This document shows, piece by piece, positions 26,600-35,574 of a stretch of DNA of 64,000 nucleotides (its first letter is position 1; each line of letters begins with the position of its first letter). Both the position numbers and the translations under genes were made by a program. A model generated the notes under the pieces. It saw only the letters and a list, made by a program, of their open reading frames with translations. It had not been told where the DNA came from and made no database searches. Source of the DNA: Pseudanabaena sp. FACHB-2040 (GTDB lineage Bacteria; Cyanobacteriota; Cyanobacteriia; Phormidesmidales; Phormidesmidaceae); the NCBI RefSeq assembly GCF_014696715.1, contig NZ_JACJQO010000011.1, positions 1 to 64,000 on the forward strand, read 5' to 3'.

Positions 26600-27307
26600 C
26601 TAGAAAGGAAAGGGTTTGTAGGGAATCCACTGAGCCCACAGCTTGGCTAACACGCCTTCTACGATGAGCGTGTTAAGGGTGTGATTGAGGGCTTCTAGCA
26701 GTTCTCGATTGCCGGGCAGCACACCAATACCAAAGGGATGGTGGGTGGAAATTTGAAAGGCCACGCGCAGGGTGGGGTCGTCGGCTTCGGCTGCTAACAG
26801 CACTAGAGCATCGTCTACTAGGGCATCGATTTTGCCTTCTCGTAGCGCATGCAGCATTTCTGGCAGCACCTGGTCACTGCCTGGAAAGGGAATCAGCTCC
26901 AGTTCTGGAAACTGATCGGCTAGGGCGACATTGGTGCTGTCTGCTAATCCGCCTAGGCGCTTGCCTTTGAGATCGCTGGCCTCTTGAATGGGGCTATCTT
27001 CTCGCACCAAGACCGCTTCATCGAAGCGCCCGTAGGGCCGGGTGAAGTCGGCCCAGGCCCGACGTTCTTGGGTGATGGCCTGGTTAAACCAAACGACGTC
27101 ATACTCCCCGCTGCTGAGGGCTGAGTAGAAATCTTGCATGGGCAGGTTAAACCACAGCGGTTCTAGGCCCAGCATTTCACAAACGGCTCTCGCGACAGCG
27201 GGCTCGTACCCTAGCCGCTGCCCTTCCTGGAGGTAGCTCATGGGCCGGGCATCGAAATCGCTGGCGATAATTGAGAGCTGACCGGGGCGAACAGTCGTGA
27301 AGTCCAT
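26600..27307 (-). CDS. Periplasmic-binding-protein-like protein (SBP family 3) without a signal peptide
   Basis: The fold is that of amino-acid ABC transporter binding proteins: RPMSYLQEGQRLGYEPAVARAV, LQPLWFN-like (LEPLWFNLPMQDFYSAL), SGEYDVVWFNQAITQERRAW, DLKGKRLGGLADSTNVALA, LREGKIDALVDDALVLL and HHPFGIGVLPGNRELLEALN. The unusual point is the absence of any hydrophobic leader: the frame opens at MDFTTVRPG, directly before the first strand. No permease or ATPase genes flank it. It may be a cytosolic ligand sensor, or the start lies elsewhere; upstream sequence in this frame adds only five residues. Confidence 0.8.
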   Translation of the reverse strand: MDFTTVRPGQLSIIASDFDARPMSYLQEGQRLGYEPAVARAVCEMLGLEPLWFNLPMQDFYSALSSGEYDVVWFNQAITQERRAWADFTRPYGRFDEAVLVREDSPIQEASDLKGKRLGGLADSTNVALADQFPELELIPFPGSDQVLPEMLHALREGKIDALVDDALVLLAAEADDPTLRVAFQISTHHPFGIGVLPGNRELLEALNHTLNTLIVEGVLAKLWAQWIPYKPFPF

Positions 27308-27322
27308 AGTCAGTTGACCCAT

Positions 27323-27633
27323 CCTGAGAGGCTCTGAAGAAAGACGCGAGGGGGCTGGGAACCGGGTTTAAGGCCGTGATGCCGTAGCAGGGACAATTAC
27401 CCTAATAAAACAGCATTGTTGGCCTGGTTACCCGTCAATTTTACAGAGATGTCACCAAACCTTCGTTTTTGCTTGAAGGTGAGTTTCGCTAGAGGCATAA
27501 GGAGAGTAAAGGCTAGCACTCTCTGATGGGCAACAGAAGTGATCGCATACTACCGCAAGCCGTAGTGAAACACACAATTTCCGGTCTCTAGGCTTGTTAT
27601 AACAGGCTGGCGGGATTGTTGAGGGAGCCATGT
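27323..27633. other. Divergent intergenic region upstream of the PhyH gene
   Basis: About 310 bases between the divergent binding-protein-like gene and the PhyH gene; it should hold both promoters. An AT-rich stretch near 27405-27420 and one near 27595 are possible promoter parts. No coding frame or repeat is convincing. Confidence 0.45.
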
Positions 27634-28542
27634 ATGGGACGGCAGCTTAAGATTACCGCTGAGCAGATTGCTCAGTTCCAGCAAGACGGTTATTTGGTAA
27701 TCGATCATCTGGTTAGGCCTGATCTGGTCGAACGGCTGCGCGATCGCATTGAACCTCTGTTTTACGGCCAGTTTGAAACCGGCATTTACCCCGATGAGTG
27801 GTACTGGCGACCTGGTCTCAGCCTGCCCGATGTAACCCGCGAGATCTGTAATGGCTGGAAGTGCGATCGCACCCTCGCCAGCGTGGCCCTATCCTCCACC
27901 ATTGGTTACATTACCGCTACCCTCTCTGGCTGGCCCGGGGCTCGCATTGGCCAAGACAGTGTCTGGTGGAAGCCCCCTGGCGGCAAAGCTGTAGCCCTGC
28001 ATCAAGATGGCACCTACATCAACTACATCGAGCCGCCGGAGATGGCCACCTGCTGGATCGCCCTGGAAGACGTAACGGCTGATATCGGGACGATTGAGTA
28101 TGCAGTTGGTTCTCATACTTGGCCGCTGTTTACTCATGAAATCGGTGAGTTTCATGCGCCCGAGCGCGACTACCAGGCGGCCATGAAATCGGCAGCGGCG
28201 GCGGCAGGCGTTGCTCAGCCCAAAGTGGTCAAGATTGAAATGCCTGCGGGCAGCTGCGTAGTCCACCACGGCAACACCTGGCACGGCTCTGGCCCCAACC
28301 TGACCTCCGATCGGCCCCGCCGCAGCCTAGGCGTCCACACCCTCAGTTCAGCAGCAAGCTTCCGGCCTGATGTCCCGGCAGGCTACATCTATGGCCGCTA
28401 CAAACGGGTTGGAGACACCACGATGGATGAGTCTTTCTTTCCCATTCTGTGGACCCAGAACGGCTACCGCACCCCGTTTTTACAGGAATACTGCGGTGAC
28501 GCCTTAGCTCTAGAAGCTCTGCCGCAGACGGTCGCAGTTTAA
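27634..28542 (+). CDS. Phytanoyl-CoA dioxygenase (PhyH) family protein
   Basis: Fe(II)/2-oxoglutarate-dependent oxygenase. The facial triad is visible as HQD in GGKAVALHQDGTYINYIEPP and the distal His in CVVHHGNTWHGSGPN; the 2-oxoglutarate arginine is in TSDRPRRSLGVH. N-terminal LKITAEQIAQFQQDGYLVID is the usual PhyH opening. The start ATG at 27634 follows GAGGGAG. 302 aa. Substrate unknown: the family hydroxylates many small molecules, including natural products. Its 3' end overlaps the convergent thioredoxin gene by 4 bases. Confidence 0.88.
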   Translation: MGRQLKITAEQIAQFQQDGYLVIDHLVRPDLVERLRDRIEPLFYGQFETGIYPDEWYWRPGLSLPDVTREICNGWKCDRTLASVALSSTIGYITATLSGWPGARIGQDSVWWKPPGGKAVALHQDGTYINYIEPPEMATCWIALEDVTADIGTIEYAVGSHTWPLFTHEIGEFHAPERDYQAAMKSAAAAAGVAQPKVVKIEMPAGSCVVHHGNTWHGSGPNLTSDRPRRSLGVHTLSSAASFRPDVPAGYIYGRYKRVGDTTMDESFFPILWTQNGYRTPFLQEYCGDALALEALPQTVAV

Positions 28543-29138
28543 TTAACGACTTGCGCTCCGTGACTGCGCGGGTCACTGCTGCCTCCGGTGCGGGCCACAG
28601 GCTCTTTCATCGTAGAACTGCGGCTAAAGGTCTGCTGATGGGGCAGTGGGGCGTGAGCCATCAGGGCATCGAGGTTTTCGGCCATGATGAGCCGGGGCTG
28701 CTCGCCAATGGCGGTTGAGAGGGGTTCTCCAGCCTCATCTAGGTAGACAAAATGGGGAATGCCGTCTACCCGGTAGCGCAGCATTTCGGGCAGCCACTTG
28801 TTGTTGTCTACGTTGAGCATGACAAAATTGACCCGATCGCCATACTCGCTCTTAAGACTAGCCATGTCCCCGGCCATTGCCTGACAGGTGGTGCACCAAT
28901 TGGCGTAGAACTCTAAAAACGTAGGCCTGCCATTGGTAAGCGCCGTTTCCAGCGGTACTGCTTCCTCAGCCATTGCCGAGAGAGAAGCAGTCGGAGTCTG
29001 CGTTTGTATCCCCAGGAAAATGGCGACGGTCAGTGCGATCGCAGCCAGGGCAACGACCAGATTTCGTACCTGTTGGCCTGTCGATCTGGCGGCGGTTGGG
29101 GGAACAGCAGATGAGGTTGGTAGCGGATTCTCAGGCAT
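28539..29138 (-). CDS. txlA: Membrane-anchored thioredoxin-like protein (TxlA/HCF164 type)
   Basis: A thiol-disulfide oxidoreductase anchored by one N-terminal helix (VRNLVVALAAIALTVAIFLG), with a thioredoxin domain facing the lumen or periplasm. The redox site is WCTTCQ in EFYANWCTTCQAMAGDM; the cis-proline is in VDGIPHFVYLD. TxlA and plant HCF164 act in cytochrome b6f and photosystem biogenesis by reducing apocytochrome c. 199 aa with a disordered tail (about 35 residues). The gene name is by family resemblance rather than by synteny. Confidence 0.82.
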   Translation of the reverse strand: MPENPLPTSSAVPPTAARSTGQQVRNLVVALAAIALTVAIFLGIQTQTPTASLSAMAEEAVPLETALTNGRPTFLEFYANWCTTCQAMAGDMASLKSEYGDRVNFVMLNVDNNKWLPEMLRYRVDGIPHFVYLDEAGEPLSTAIGEQPRLIMAENLDALMAHAPLPHQQTFSRSSTMKEPVARTGGSSDPRSHGAQVVN

Positions 29139-29239
29139 AGCGTGACAATGGAAGTCAGATGAGGACTGAAGCGGTCAACAGAAGAGGTTTTGTCGGTTGT
29201 CTGCTTCTAGTCTAACGGAACCTATTTCCGGATGCGGCC

Positions 29240-29644
29240 ATGAAAAAACGGGTCAAGCTGACCTTTCCCAAGCGCTCAGTTCACATGCCGATCACCTATC
29301 GGCTGGCTAAGGACTTCAACGTAGCTGCCAATATCATTCGTGCTCAGGTAGCTCCCAACCAGGTCGGCAAGCTAGTGGTGGAACTGTCGGGAGATATCGA
29401 CCAGCTCAATGATGCGATTGACTGGCTAGAGATTCAGGGCATTAAAGTCTCTCTGGCTAGCCGAGAGATTTTGATCGATGAAGATGTCTGTGTTCACTGC
29501 GGCCTGTGCACTGGAGTGTGCCCGACAACAGCGCTCAGTCTTGACCCGCAAACGTTTCAGCTCACCTTTAATCGCTCCCGCTGCATTTTGTGTGAGCAGT
29601 GCATTCCCACCTGTCCGGTGCAGGCGATCTCGACTAATCTGTAG
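29240..29644 (+). CDS. NIL-domain ferredoxin-like protein, two 4Fe-4S clusters
   Basis: Residues about 1-75 form a NIL domain (KKRVKLTFPKRSVHMPITYR, IIRAQVAPNQVGKLVVELSG, LNDAIDWLEIQGIKV), a ligand-sensing module also found at the end of methionine ABC ATPases. Residues about 80-134 hold two CxxCxxCxxxCP cluster motifs (CVHCGLCTGVCPTTAL and CILCEQCIPTCPVQAI). The combination is well known in cyanobacteria and anaerobes and is thought to act in sulfur or methionine metabolism; the reaction is not established. Starts 100 bases after the divergent txlA. Confidence 0.88.
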   Translation: MKKRVKLTFPKRSVHMPITYRLAKDFNVAANIIRAQVAPNQVGKLVVELSGDIDQLNDAIDWLEIQGIKVSLASREILIDEDVCVHCGLCTGVCPTTALSLDPQTFQLTFNRSRCILCEQCIPTCPVQAISTNL

Positions 29645-29670
29645 GGAGTCAAGCAGGGAAGTCTAATCAG

Positions 29671-30144
29671 GTGAACCCACGGCCGGAGCCACAGGTAATG
29701 CGTAGTCCCTGGATATCCTGGATTCTCTTGATGCTGGTCTACCTCACCTTTGGCCGGTTTCTCCAGTCTGCCGCACTGCTCCACGCGCTCTATCCCTGGA
29801 TCATGAGTGGGGCATTTGCGATCGCACAGGCCGCCATCCTCACCCTGCTCTGGAAACCTGCACAAAAAATTCTGCTGCTGGGCTTTCAGTCCGATCTGGG
29901 GCACATCATCATGGTGCTGCTGCTAGCCTCGCTAGCGGTCGCGGCGGTCGTCCAGTTCCAGGTGTTTTCCTACCTAGCTGTGCTGGTAGCAGCTTCTCTA
30001 CTGGCCCGGGTTGAAACGCTGCTAACCGGCATGGGCAACACACCAGCCTTTCTCGTTCTGTCCTTTTTTCCGCTGCTGGGGTTGGCTTTGAGTTGGATGG
30101 TGATCTACCTGTCTGGTATGGTTGCTCCCGCAGCAGGGCTGTAA
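29671..30144 (+). CDS. Membrane protein of unknown function
   Basis: 157 aa starting at GTG 29671, 26 bases after the NIL ferredoxin gene and so probably in the same transcript. Four to five membrane helices are predicted by eye: WISWILLMLVYLTFGRFL, WIMSGAFAIAQAAILTLLW, IIMVLLLASLAVAAVVQFQV, VFSYLAVLVAASLLA and LVLSFFPLLGLALSWMVIYL. No recognised domain. The stop is followed by a terminator about 90 bases on. Confidence 0.7.
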   Translation: MNPRPEPQVMRSPWISWILLMLVYLTFGRFLQSAALLHALYPWIMSGAFAIAQAAILTLLWKPAQKILLLGFQSDLGHIIMVLLLASLAVAAVVQFQVFSYLAVLVAASLLARVETLLTGMGNTPAFLVLSFFPLLGLALSWMVIYLSGMVAPAAGL

Positions 30145-30233
30145 ACCCAAGACAATCCGAAAACCGGCACAGCTTCAGACCCGGCTTTGTAAATCTACGG
30201 GATGCTAAGGATACAAGCGTTTAACTGTTTTTT

Positions 30234-30268
30234 TTCCTGCGCCCCTGCGGTGCAGGAATTTTTTTTGT
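30234..30268 (+). terminator. Intrinsic terminator after the NIL ferredoxin/membrane protein pair
   Basis: TTCCTGC (30234-30240) pairs with GCAGGAA (30252-30258), followed by eight T residues. Located between two genes that converge. Confidence 0.85.
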
Positions 30269-30291
30269 AGCTAGGAAATTTGCTCAATTCC

Positions 30292-31215
30292 TCACTGCAG
30301 GGCGGCAGACTTAGCATCACAATGGCGAGCTACCCAGTCTTGCAAGATTGGGTTGACCAGTTCGGGAGCCTCATCTTGGGGGCAGTGACCGATGCCCTCC
30401 AGCACGATAAAATCTTCAACGGCTGGAAACTCCGCCAGAGCTCGACCCAGCTCAACCGGCTCCCAAGGATCGTCTGCCCCCCAAAGAATCAGCACTGGGC
30501 AGGTGATGGCGGGCAGCAGATCTTCGGCCAAAGGCCCCTGAGAGTAGCGAACAAAGGCCAAAAACACGTCTGCTGCCCCAGTCTGTAGAGCAGGCTCTAG
30601 CAGGTGATTGACTAGTTCTTCGGTAACCGCTTCGGCCCGCCGATAAGCCTGTCCCAGCAGCTTACGAATCACTTGGGGACGGGCAATGCGAGAGAAGAAA
30701 AAGCGACCAAAGGGCCGATAGCCCAGCAATTGCTGCAGCAGCGGCGCGGTGGAACGGCGATACCAGGGCAGCGCCATCCGCTTGCGGTCGTGGAGCAGCC
30801 GCAGCGAACAGTCGAGCATGGCAATTCCCTGCACCCACTCCGGAGCCATAACCGTCGCCTGCAGCGCCACAATACAGCCGATGGAGTTACCCACTAAAAA
30901 GACGGGCTCTCCCACCACTTCTCGGCAAAAGGCAATAATTTGCTCACCCCAAGTTTCAAAGGTGTAGGCAATAGGGTCATTGGGGGCTGGCTTGGCAGAG
31001 AGGCCAAAGCCAATGAGATCAAGGGCGTAGACCCGGTTGGTCTGGGCCAGTACCGGCAGATTTCTGAGCCAGTGATTGCTAGAAGCGCCAAAGCCGTGGA
31101 TGCAGAGGATCGGCGCTCCCGTTTGGCCTGCCTGCTGGTAGCGAATGGGAAAACCCTGCCAGCTCCAGGTCTGTAGGGGAAGAATCGGTGAGGTGGCCGA
31201 TGTTGTACCAGTCAT
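30292..31215 (-). CDS. Alpha/beta fold hydrolase
   Basis: Typical single-domain alpha/beta hydrolase. The oxyanion segment is LCIHGFGASSNHWLRNL, the nucleophile elbow VGNSIGCIVAL, the acid is in LILWGADDPWEPVELG, and the catalytic His in LEGIGHCPQDEAPE. The frame is open 42 codons further upstream, but that stretch is not conserved in character and ATG 31215 is chosen (307 aa). Cyanobacterial homologues are often annotated as haloalkane dehalogenase- or pheophytinase-like; the substrate is unknown. Confidence 0.85.
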   Translation of the reverse strand: MTGTTSATSPILPLQTWSWQGFPIRYQQAGQTGAPILCIHGFGASSNHWLRNLPVLAQTNRVYALDLIGFGLSAKPAPNDPIAYTFETWGEQIIAFCREVVGEPVFLVGNSIGCIVALQATVMAPEWVQGIAMLDCSLRLLHDRKRMALPWYRRSTAPLLQQLLGYRPFGRFFFSRIARPQVIRKLLGQAYRRAEAVTEELVNHLLEPALQTGAADVFLAFVRYSQGPLAEDLLPAITCPVLILWGADDPWEPVELGRALAEFPAVEDFIVLEGIGHCPQDEAPELVNPILQDWVARHCDAKSAALQ

Positions 31216-31592
31216 TGAGGTGAAAGGGGTGATATGGGTAGCTGATACCTGTAAGCATAAAGTAACCCAGCTATCCTCGCAGGCAAGGAGATGTAGCCTG
31301 CCTGTAGCGTGGCTTAAACCGAGCACAACCTGGAAGTTCATGAGTTGAGGAGACCGAGCGCGCCTGAACGACCTCTCTAATTACGGCCAAATTCGAGGCG
31401 GCGCAAGCCCCTAGCAAATTTAGATTTGGCCCTGGACTCGCCTAGCCTGAGGCTCAAGTGCAGGGCTCAGATCCGCTCTTTGCTAGAGCAGGCTCAATAA
31501 CAGCCGGGCTGTCCTGTCAAAAGCAGCCTGCGGATCCTACAATTTAAGGAGGCTCGGCAGGTTCTAGGCGTAAGGTTTTACTTTTTTAGCGA

Positions 31593-33233
31593 ATGGTTGA
31601 TTCAGCAGTTACAGTTTCGTCCGAAGACATTAGCAAAGCGGTGGAGCAGCGGCGCAACTTCGCCATCATCTCCCACCCAGACGCTGGTAAGACGACCTTG
31701 ACCGAGAAGCTGCTGCTGTACGGTGGGGCCATTCACGAAGCGGGCGCGGTCAAAGCTCGCCGAGCTCAGCGCCACGCCACTTCCGACTGGATGGAGCTAG
31801 AGCAGCAGCGGGGTATCTCTATTACCTCAACGGTGCTGCAGTTTGAGTACGACGGCTATACCATTAACCTGCTCGATACCCCCGGCCACCAAGACTTTAG
31901 TGAAGATACCTACCGCACCTTGGCCGCCGCAGACAATGCGGTCATGCTAGAAGATGCGGCCAAAGGCCTAGAACCGCAAACGCGCAAGCTGTTTGAAGTT
32001 TGCCGCATGCGATCGATGCCCATCTTCACCTTCTTCAACAAGATGGATCGTCCGGCTCGCGAGCCTTTGGAGCTGCTAGACGAGATTGAAAAAGAGCTGG
32101 GGCTGCAGACCTACGCTGTAAACTGGCCGATTGGCATGGGCGATCGCTTCAAAGGCGTTTTTGATCGCCGCACCCGCAAGATTCACCTGTTTGAGCGGAT
32201 GGCCCACGGCAGCCGTGAAGCCAAAACGACCATCGTAGACCTAGGCGACCCTCGGATTGAGGAGTTGCTAGAGCAAGACCTTTACTACCAGTTCAAAGAA
32301 GAAATCGAAGTCATCGAAGAAATTGGGCCTGAGCTCGATCTAGAACTGGTGCATGCGGGGATGATGACGCCGGTTTTCTTCGGCAGCGCCATGACCAACT
32401 TTGGCGTAGAGCTTTTTCTAGAAGCCTTCCTTGACTACGCTCTCAAGCCTGCGGGTCACACTAGCAGCATCGGAGAAATACCTCCCACCAAAGAAGACTT
32501 CACTGGCTTTGTGTTTAAGCTTCAGGCCAATATGGACCCCAAGCACCGCGACCGGATTGCGTTCGTGCGGGTCTGCTCGGGCAAGTTTGAAAAAGACATG
32601 GTGGTGAACCATGCGCGCCTCGGTAAGGCTGTGCGCCTGTCACATCCGCAAAAGCTTTTTGGTCAGGGCCGTGAGTCTCTCAGCGAAGCCTATCCCGGCG
32701 ACGTGATCGGCCTTAATAACCCCGGTGTCTTTGCCATTGGGGATACGGTCTACCAGGGCCAGCGGCTGGAGTATGAAGGCATTCCCTGCTTCTCGCCAGA
32801 GCTGTTTGCCTATCTCAGAAATCCCAACCCCTCCAAGTACAAGCAGTTTCAGAAAGGCGTTTTAGAACTGCGTGAGGAAGGCGCTGTCCAGATCATGTTC
32901 TCAACTGATGAGTCGAAGCGAGACCCCATTGTGGCGGCGGTCGGCCAGCTTCAGTTTGAAGTGGTGCAGTTTCGCCTGCAAAATGAGTACAACGTGGAGA
33001 CGCGGTTAGAGGCACTGCCCTTCTCGGTAGCCCGCTGGGTAGATGGCGGCTGGGAAGCCTTAGGGAAAGTCGATCGGCTGTTTAATACTGCCACGGTAAA
33101 GGATAGCTGGGGCCGCCCCGTGCTGCTGTTTCGCAATGAGTGGAACTGTCAGCAGATCGGGATGGACCACCCCGAACTCAAGCTCAGCAAAACAGCTCCG
33201 GTGGTATCTGGCAAACAACCAGAAGACCTCTAG
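31593..33233 (+). CDS. prfC: Peptide chain release factor 3
   Basis: Translational GTPase that recycles RF1/RF2 from the ribosome after termination. G motifs: [20 protein letters not shown] (G1), [12 protein letters not shown] (G2), [19 protein letters not shown] (G3), [16 protein letters not shown] (G4). RF3-specific C-terminal blocks include FMRNPNP-like [19 protein letters not shown] and [20 protein letters not shown]. 546 aa, slightly longer than the E. coli protein. Encoded alone. Confidence 0.96.
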   Translation: MVDSAVTVSSEDISKAVEQRRNFAIISHPDAGKTTLTEKLLLYGGAIHEAGAVKARRAQRHATSDWMELEQQRGISITSTVLQFEYDGYTINLLDTPGHQDFSEDTYRTLAAADNAVMLEDAAKGLEPQTRKLFEVCRMRSMPIFTFFNKMDRPAREPLELLDEIEKELGLQTYAVNWPIGMGDRFKGVFDRRTRKIHLFERMAHGSREAKTTIVDLGDPRIEELLEQDLYYQFKEEIEVIEEIGPELDLELVHAGMMTPVFFGSAMTNFGVELFLEAFLDYALKPAGHTSSIGEIPPTKEDFTGFVFKLQANMDPKHRDRIAFVRVCSGKFEKDMVVNHARLGKAVRLSHPQKLFGQGRESLSEAYPGDVIGLNNPGVFAIGDTVYQGQRLEYEGIPCFSPELFAYLRNPNPSKYKQFQKGVLELREEGAVQIMFSTDESKRDPIVAAVGQLQFEVVQFRLQNEYNVETRLEALPFSVARWVDGGWEALGKVDRLFNTATVKDSWGRPVLLFRNEWNCQQIGMDHPELKLSKTAPVVSGKQPEDL

Positions 33234-33296
33234 CTCTCAAGCCGCTTAACCGTAGCGGATGTGACTGAACGCCTTGTATAAGCTGTAATATGCTGG

Positions 33297-33488
33297 CACA
33301 AAAGCATTCCTTGTCAAGAAATGCAAGCTCAACCTAGGAAAAGGTTGCTCTTTGTGGTTGACTCCTACCCTAATTAGGAGATACCCTTGTCAAATACATT
33401 AATGCTTCGATAAATCAACAAGTTGAATCAAAAATTTAAATCCGCTGATAAACCCTCCGAACCTGGCTAGCCACGCCGGGTTTTTTTT
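33297..33488 (+). ncRNA. Candidate non-coding RNA upstream of purK (possibly the 6S RNA locus)
   Basis: A TAATAT -10-like box at 33286-33291 would start a transcript near 33298, and a terminator ends it at 33488, giving about 190 nt, with three hairpins in the first half. In several cyanobacteria the 6S RNA gene (ssaA) is known, from memory, to lie just upstream of purK with about this length, which is why 6S RNA is suggested. I could not fold the long closing stem and central bubble expected for 6S RNA, so the identity is an inference from position and size only. Confidence 0.35.
33460..33488 (+). terminator. Intrinsic terminator upstream of purK
   Basis: AACCTGGC (33460-33467) pairs, with one G-T pair, with GCCGGGTT (33475-33482), and the stem runs into eight T residues. 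It ends either prfC transcripts or the candidate RNA. Confidence 0.88.
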
Positions 33489-33558
33489 GGCCGTTTGAGT
33501 CTGTCTAATCCTGGTACGGGCTGCGATATGGTGAGAGGGTGTCTATGGAGAAACCGCT

Positions 33559-34731
33559 ATGGTGCAGCCTCGTCTTGTGAAACGAGTCGGGGTCGTAGGA
33601 GGAGGGCAGTTGGCCTGGATGATGGGGCCAGCAGCGCAAGCGTTAGGTCTGGATCTGGTGGTGCAAACGCCGCAGCAGAGTGATCCGGCGGTTGCGATCG
33701 CAACCCAGGCCATCCTCGCGCCCGTCACCGACCCTCAAGGAACAGCGGCCTTAGCACAGCAGTGCGACATCATTACCTTTGAAAACGAGTTTGTTGATTT
33801 GCCTGCTCTGCAGGCCCTAGCGGCTAAGGGCACAGTGTTTTACCCCCAGTTAAACGTGCTGGCACTGGTGCTAGACAAGTTTGATCAGCGCAGCTACTTC
33901 GATCGCATCGGCCTGCCCAATCCTCGCTTCGTCTCCCTTAACTCCGAGGCCGATCTACCTGATCTAGCGACTTTTGCCGCTGCCGTTGGCTTCCCCCTGG
34001 TGCTAAAAACCCGGCGATTGGGCTACGACGGCTACGGCACTTTCATTCTCAAGACCTTAGACGATCTCCAAGCCACCTGGCAGCGCCTCGACTACCCCCC
34101 CGTCCTAATCGAGGAATTTGTGCCCTTTACCCATGAATTGGCCGTTATGGTGGCCCGTTCTGAAGCCGGTGAAGTTGCCATTTATCCCACAGTCGAAACC
34201 CAACAGGTCAACCAGGTCTGTCGCCGCGTCTTTGCTCCCGCTGCAGTTTCTCCTGACGTAGAAGCTCAGGTGCAGCGCATTGCCCGCACCCTAGTTGACC
34301 AACTCCAGGCGGTAGGCATTATCGGCATTGAGTTTTTTTTGACCCCAGAGGGCAAAGTGTTAATCAACGAAATTGCCCCCCGCACCCACAATTCCGGCCA
34401 CTACACCCTAGATGCCTGCGCTACCTCTCAGTTTGAGCAGCAGCTACGAGCTGTTAGCGGGCTGCCCTTGGGGCCAGTTTCCCTCACCTGTCCTCGGGCA
34501 GTCATGGTCAATCTTCTCGGATTTGAGTCTGCCAGCAGCGATTACGCCGATCAGCGAAAAGCTCTCAGCCATCTACCCCATAGTCACGTCTACTGGTACG
34601 GTAAAACCCAATCCCGTTCGGGGCGCAAGCTGGGCCATGTCACCGTCTGCTTAGAGCTAGGAGAAGACCCAGCAGCCGTCGTTCAATCAGTTGAAGCGCT
34701 CTGGTACCCCAATCCCGCTATAAAGTGTTAG
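33559..34731 (+). CDS. purK: N5-carboxyaminoimidazole ribonucleotide synthase
   Basis: ATP-grasp enzyme that carboxylates AIR to N5-CAIR using bicarbonate; its product is used by PurE (encoded at 19.2 kb). Blocks: VGVVGGGQLAWMMGPAAQAL, DIITFENEFVDLPALQAL, DKFDQRSYFDRIGLPNPRF, VLKTRRLGYDGYGTFIL, VLIEEFVPFTHELAVMVAR and LINEIAPRTHNSGHYTLDA. 390 aa. The last bases overlap the GTG alternative start of uraD, so the two genes are likely translated from one mRNA. Confidence 0.96.
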   Translation: MVQPRLVKRVGVVGGGQLAWMMGPAAQALGLDLVVQTPQQSDPAVAIATQAILAPVTDPQGTAALAQQCDIITFENEFVDLPALQALAAKGTVFYPQLNVLALVLDKFDQRSYFDRIGLPNPRFVSLNSEADLPDLATFAAAVGFPLVLKTRRLGYDGYGTFILKTLDDLQATWQRLDYPPVLIEEFVPFTHELAVMVARSEAGEVAIYPTVETQQVNQVCRRVFAPAAVSPDVEAQVQRIARTLVDQLQAVGIIGIEFFLTPEGKVLINEIAPRTHNSGHYTLDACATSQFEQQLRAVSGLPLGPVSLTCPRAVMVNLLGFESASSDYADQRKALSHLPHSHVYWYGKTQSRSGRKLGHVTVCLELGEDPAAVVQSVEALWYPNPAIKC

Positions 34732-34742
34732 ATTCCACCCTG

Positions 34743-35246
34743 ATGACCTACTCTCTCGCGGCCCTGAATCAAATGGATCAGGCGACCTTCACGGCAACTC
34801 TGGCCGCAGTGTTTGAAGATACCCCTGCGATCGCAGCTCAAACCTGGCATCACCGCCCATTCTCCAGCCTAAAGTCGCTGCATCAGGCCATGTCCGAGAT
34901 CGTTCAGGCCCAATCTCTAGCCGATCAGCTCGCTTTGCTGCGGGCCCATCCCGATTTGGGCGGCCGGGTGCAAATGGCAGATGCCTCAGTTCAAGAGCAG
35001 GCTAGCGTTGGGCTTAATCAGCTCACTGCCGAGGAGTATGAGCAGTTTCTCAGCCTCAACCAGCGCTACCGGGAGAAGTTTAAGTTCCCATTTATCATGG
35101 CAGTTGCGGGTCAGACTCAAGCGAGCATTCTCAAAGCCTTTGCTCAAAGACTTGAAAATTCTGAAACTGAAGAAATTCAGCAGGCTCTACAGGAGGTCAG
35201 TAAAATTGCCTGGTTTCGCTTAAACGCCTGGATCAAAGAATCTTAG
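34743..35246 (+). CDS. uraD: OHCU decarboxylase (2-oxo-4-hydroxy-4-carboxy-5-ureidoimidazoline decarboxylase)
   Basis: Catalyses the last step of urate conversion to (S)-allantoin. Family motifs present: LLRAHPDLGGRV, EQASVGLNQLTAEEYEQF, LNQRYREKFKFPFIMAVAGQ (the substrate-binding loop) and EVSKIAWFRLNAWI. 167 aa from ATG 34743; GTG 34725 would add six residues and overlap purK by 7 bases. Coupling of a purine-breakdown gene to a purine-synthesis gene is noteworthy. uricase, hydroxyisourate hydrolase and allantoinase genes are not in this window. Confidence 0.9.
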   Translation: MTYSLAALNQMDQATFTATLAAVFEDTPAIAAQTWHHRPFSSLKSLHQAMSEIVQAQSLADQLALLRAHPDLGGRVQMADASVQEQASVGLNQLTAEEYEQFLSLNQRYREKFKFPFIMAVAGQTQASILKAFAQRLENSETEEIQQALQEVSKIAWFRLNAWIKES

Positions 35247-35574
35247 AGGGCCATTAAACTCAGCAATTACTCGGCTTTTGTGTGAGAAGTTTCAGTAATT
35301 TCTGGGAACGCTATCAGTGGATGTAGCATCTATCTTCTGCCTTTGAAAGAAACCTCCAAATCAAGAACCATCAATAATTACAGACGCATGAGCGTAAAGT
35401 ATTGTCATTGATGAATTCCTGGTTAAACGATTTGCTAGAGTTTTAGCAGCCGTCGTAGGAAAGTTAACAGGATGGGGTGGTCATTTAGGTCCTGCACACA
35501 AAACCCTTTTTAAGACCCTCAGGTTCAGGACGGATCAATTGCTGACATTTATAGACCAAAAACAGTGTCGAAGC
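35247..35574. other. Intergenic region upstream of the LuxR-type response regulator
   Basis: About 330 bases without a coding frame I trust. The frame of the next gene is open back to a TTG at 35539, but the ATG at 35575 is the likely start. I see no repeat or operator here. Confidence 0.45.

Larger units (their letters stand above)
33234..33558. other. Intergenic region prfC-purK with tandem hairpins and a terminator
   Basis: The 325-base gap carries three consecutive hairpins on the + strand: GCATT..TTG-TC-AAG..AATGC near 33304-33325, CAACC-TAGGAAAA-GGTTG at about 33331-33348, and CTCCT-ACCCTAATT-AGGAG at about 33362-33380. CACAAA before the first pairs with TTTGTG after the second. It ends with a strong terminator at 33460-33488. 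No coding frame. Confidence 0.6.

Noticed and set aside
30292-31341. N-terminal 42-residue extension of the alpha/beta hydrolase
   Set aside because: The extension is not hydrophobic enough for a signal peptide and is followed by a better ATG at 31215 that opens into the conserved fold.
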